Shown: in pieces, positions 5,880 through 6,271 of the stretch | Layout of the letters: every line of letters begins with the position of its first letter | How positions within the stretch are numbered: the stretch's first letter is position 1 | NCBI GenBank assembly: GCA_016744725.1 | Contig: JADGDW010000209.1 | Coordinates: 1-6,271 of the forward strand | Source of the DNA: Candidatus Albibeggiatoa sp. nov. BB20 | GTDB lineage: Bacteria > Pseudomonadota > Gammaproteobacteria > Beggiatoales > Beggiatoaceae | DNA length: 6,271 nucleotides | Reading direction: 5' to 3' | Notes under the pieces: generated by a model | What the model was told of the DNA's origin: nothing | What the model saw: only the letters and a program-made list of their open reading frames with translations | Databases searched by the model: none | Program-made: the position numbers and the translations under genes

Positions 5880-6271
5880 GAATTAATTAAAAACTGTTTT
5901 CCCTTTAAATCAGGTTTGATAAATAGCCATGAGTCAGTTGATTTTAGTCACAAAATAAATTGTTTGTATTATCAATGCATGTTTCGCAAAAAAACTTTAA
6001 TTGTGCATTATTCTTGGAGAAAAAACGGGGCAAACATCGTATATTGAGAGATTTAACTGTACTCTTAGACAGAATATGTTGGTCATCTTGTCCGAAACTC
6101 CTTCTCCAAACCTACTGAAAATCATATTGGAGCTGCTTGGTATTTTATTCATCATTACAACCAAAAACTTTAGCTCTATTCCTCAAATCAATAATATATA
6201 ATTAATTGCATTTGGGCATTACTTAGATTACCAAAAAATAAACTAATATCTTGTAATGGTTTAAGTTTAAT
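5880..6271. other. AT-rich right flank holding only a transposase remnant
   Basis: Upstream of the lapA promoter the DNA is AT-rich and has no intact gene. Positions 6016-6173 are the remnant of an IS1-like transposase, annotated separately. I could not find its terminal inverted repeats or target-site duplication. Nothing recognisable is seen at 5880-6015 or 6174-6271. Confidence 0.6.
6016..6173 (+). pseudogene. C-terminal remnant of an IS1-like transposase, frameshifted
   Basis: One frame (from 6016) reads GEKTGQTSYIERFNCTLRQ, and a second frame (from 6075) continues with HLVRNSFSKPTENHIG and AAWYFIHHYNQKL to a TAG at 6171-6173. Together they match the C-terminal catalytic part of IS1-family transposases (InsB type), whose DDE glutamate falls in the xIERFNxTLRQ motif, followed by the LVRxTLSFSK and ENHIGAxWYFIHHYN stretches. 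The shift lies near 6073-6077, where a few bases also seem to be missing. The N-terminal part, including the catalytic Asp residues, is not recognisable upstream. This is a dead fragment, and the element's ends were not found. Confidence 0.8.

Overview
The window looks like chromosomal DNA of an AT-rich gammaproteobacterium. The main evidence is a complete lapA-lapB-pyrF operon, an arrangement characteristic of gammaproteobacteria, plus a full-length DapE. The AT-rich intergenic DNA, a bacterial leucine-rich-repeat (LRR) protein, a degenerate AATCCTG-type repeat cluster, a PIN-toxin relic and an IS1-like transposase relic would fit a large, repeat-rich genome such as those of filamentous sulfur oxidisers (Beggiatoa/Thioploca type). 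That genus-level guess is inference only.

Layout. Positions 1-652 (minus strand) hold the 5' part of an LRR protein gene that runs off the left edge. Positions 653-945 are a divergent intergenic region with degenerate AATCCTG-like units in both orientations. Positions 946-3091 (plus strand) hold dapE (lysine/meso-diaminopimelate synthesis) followed 7 nt later by a GT-B-like glycosyltransferase gene. Positions 3092-3500 are gene debris: a 28-codon ORF with a good ribosome-binding site, a reading frame shifted just after it, and a short piece of a PIN-domain (VapC-type) toxin. Positions 3513-3549 form a hairpin terminator for the leftward operon. Positions 3633-5786 (minus strand) are pyrF, lapB and lapA, tightly overlapped and transcribed as lapA-lapB-pyrF from a convincing sigma-70 promoter at 5847-5874. 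Positions 5880-6271 are AT-rich DNA with the C-terminal remnant of an IS1-like transposase, broken by a frameshift.

How the genes relate. LapA and LapB are inner-membrane proteins that tune lipopolysaccharide synthesis through LpxC turnover, and PyrF makes UMP. DapE feeds peptidoglycan and lysine synthesis, and its glycosyltransferase neighbour probably acts on a cell-surface glycan. The rest is accessory material at the edges of these core blocks. I found no convincing new defence or mobile system. The points most worth a second look are the nearly identical LRR repeats, the decayed toxin cassette and the replacement of the usual rpsA-ihfB neighbourhood by insertion-sequence debris.
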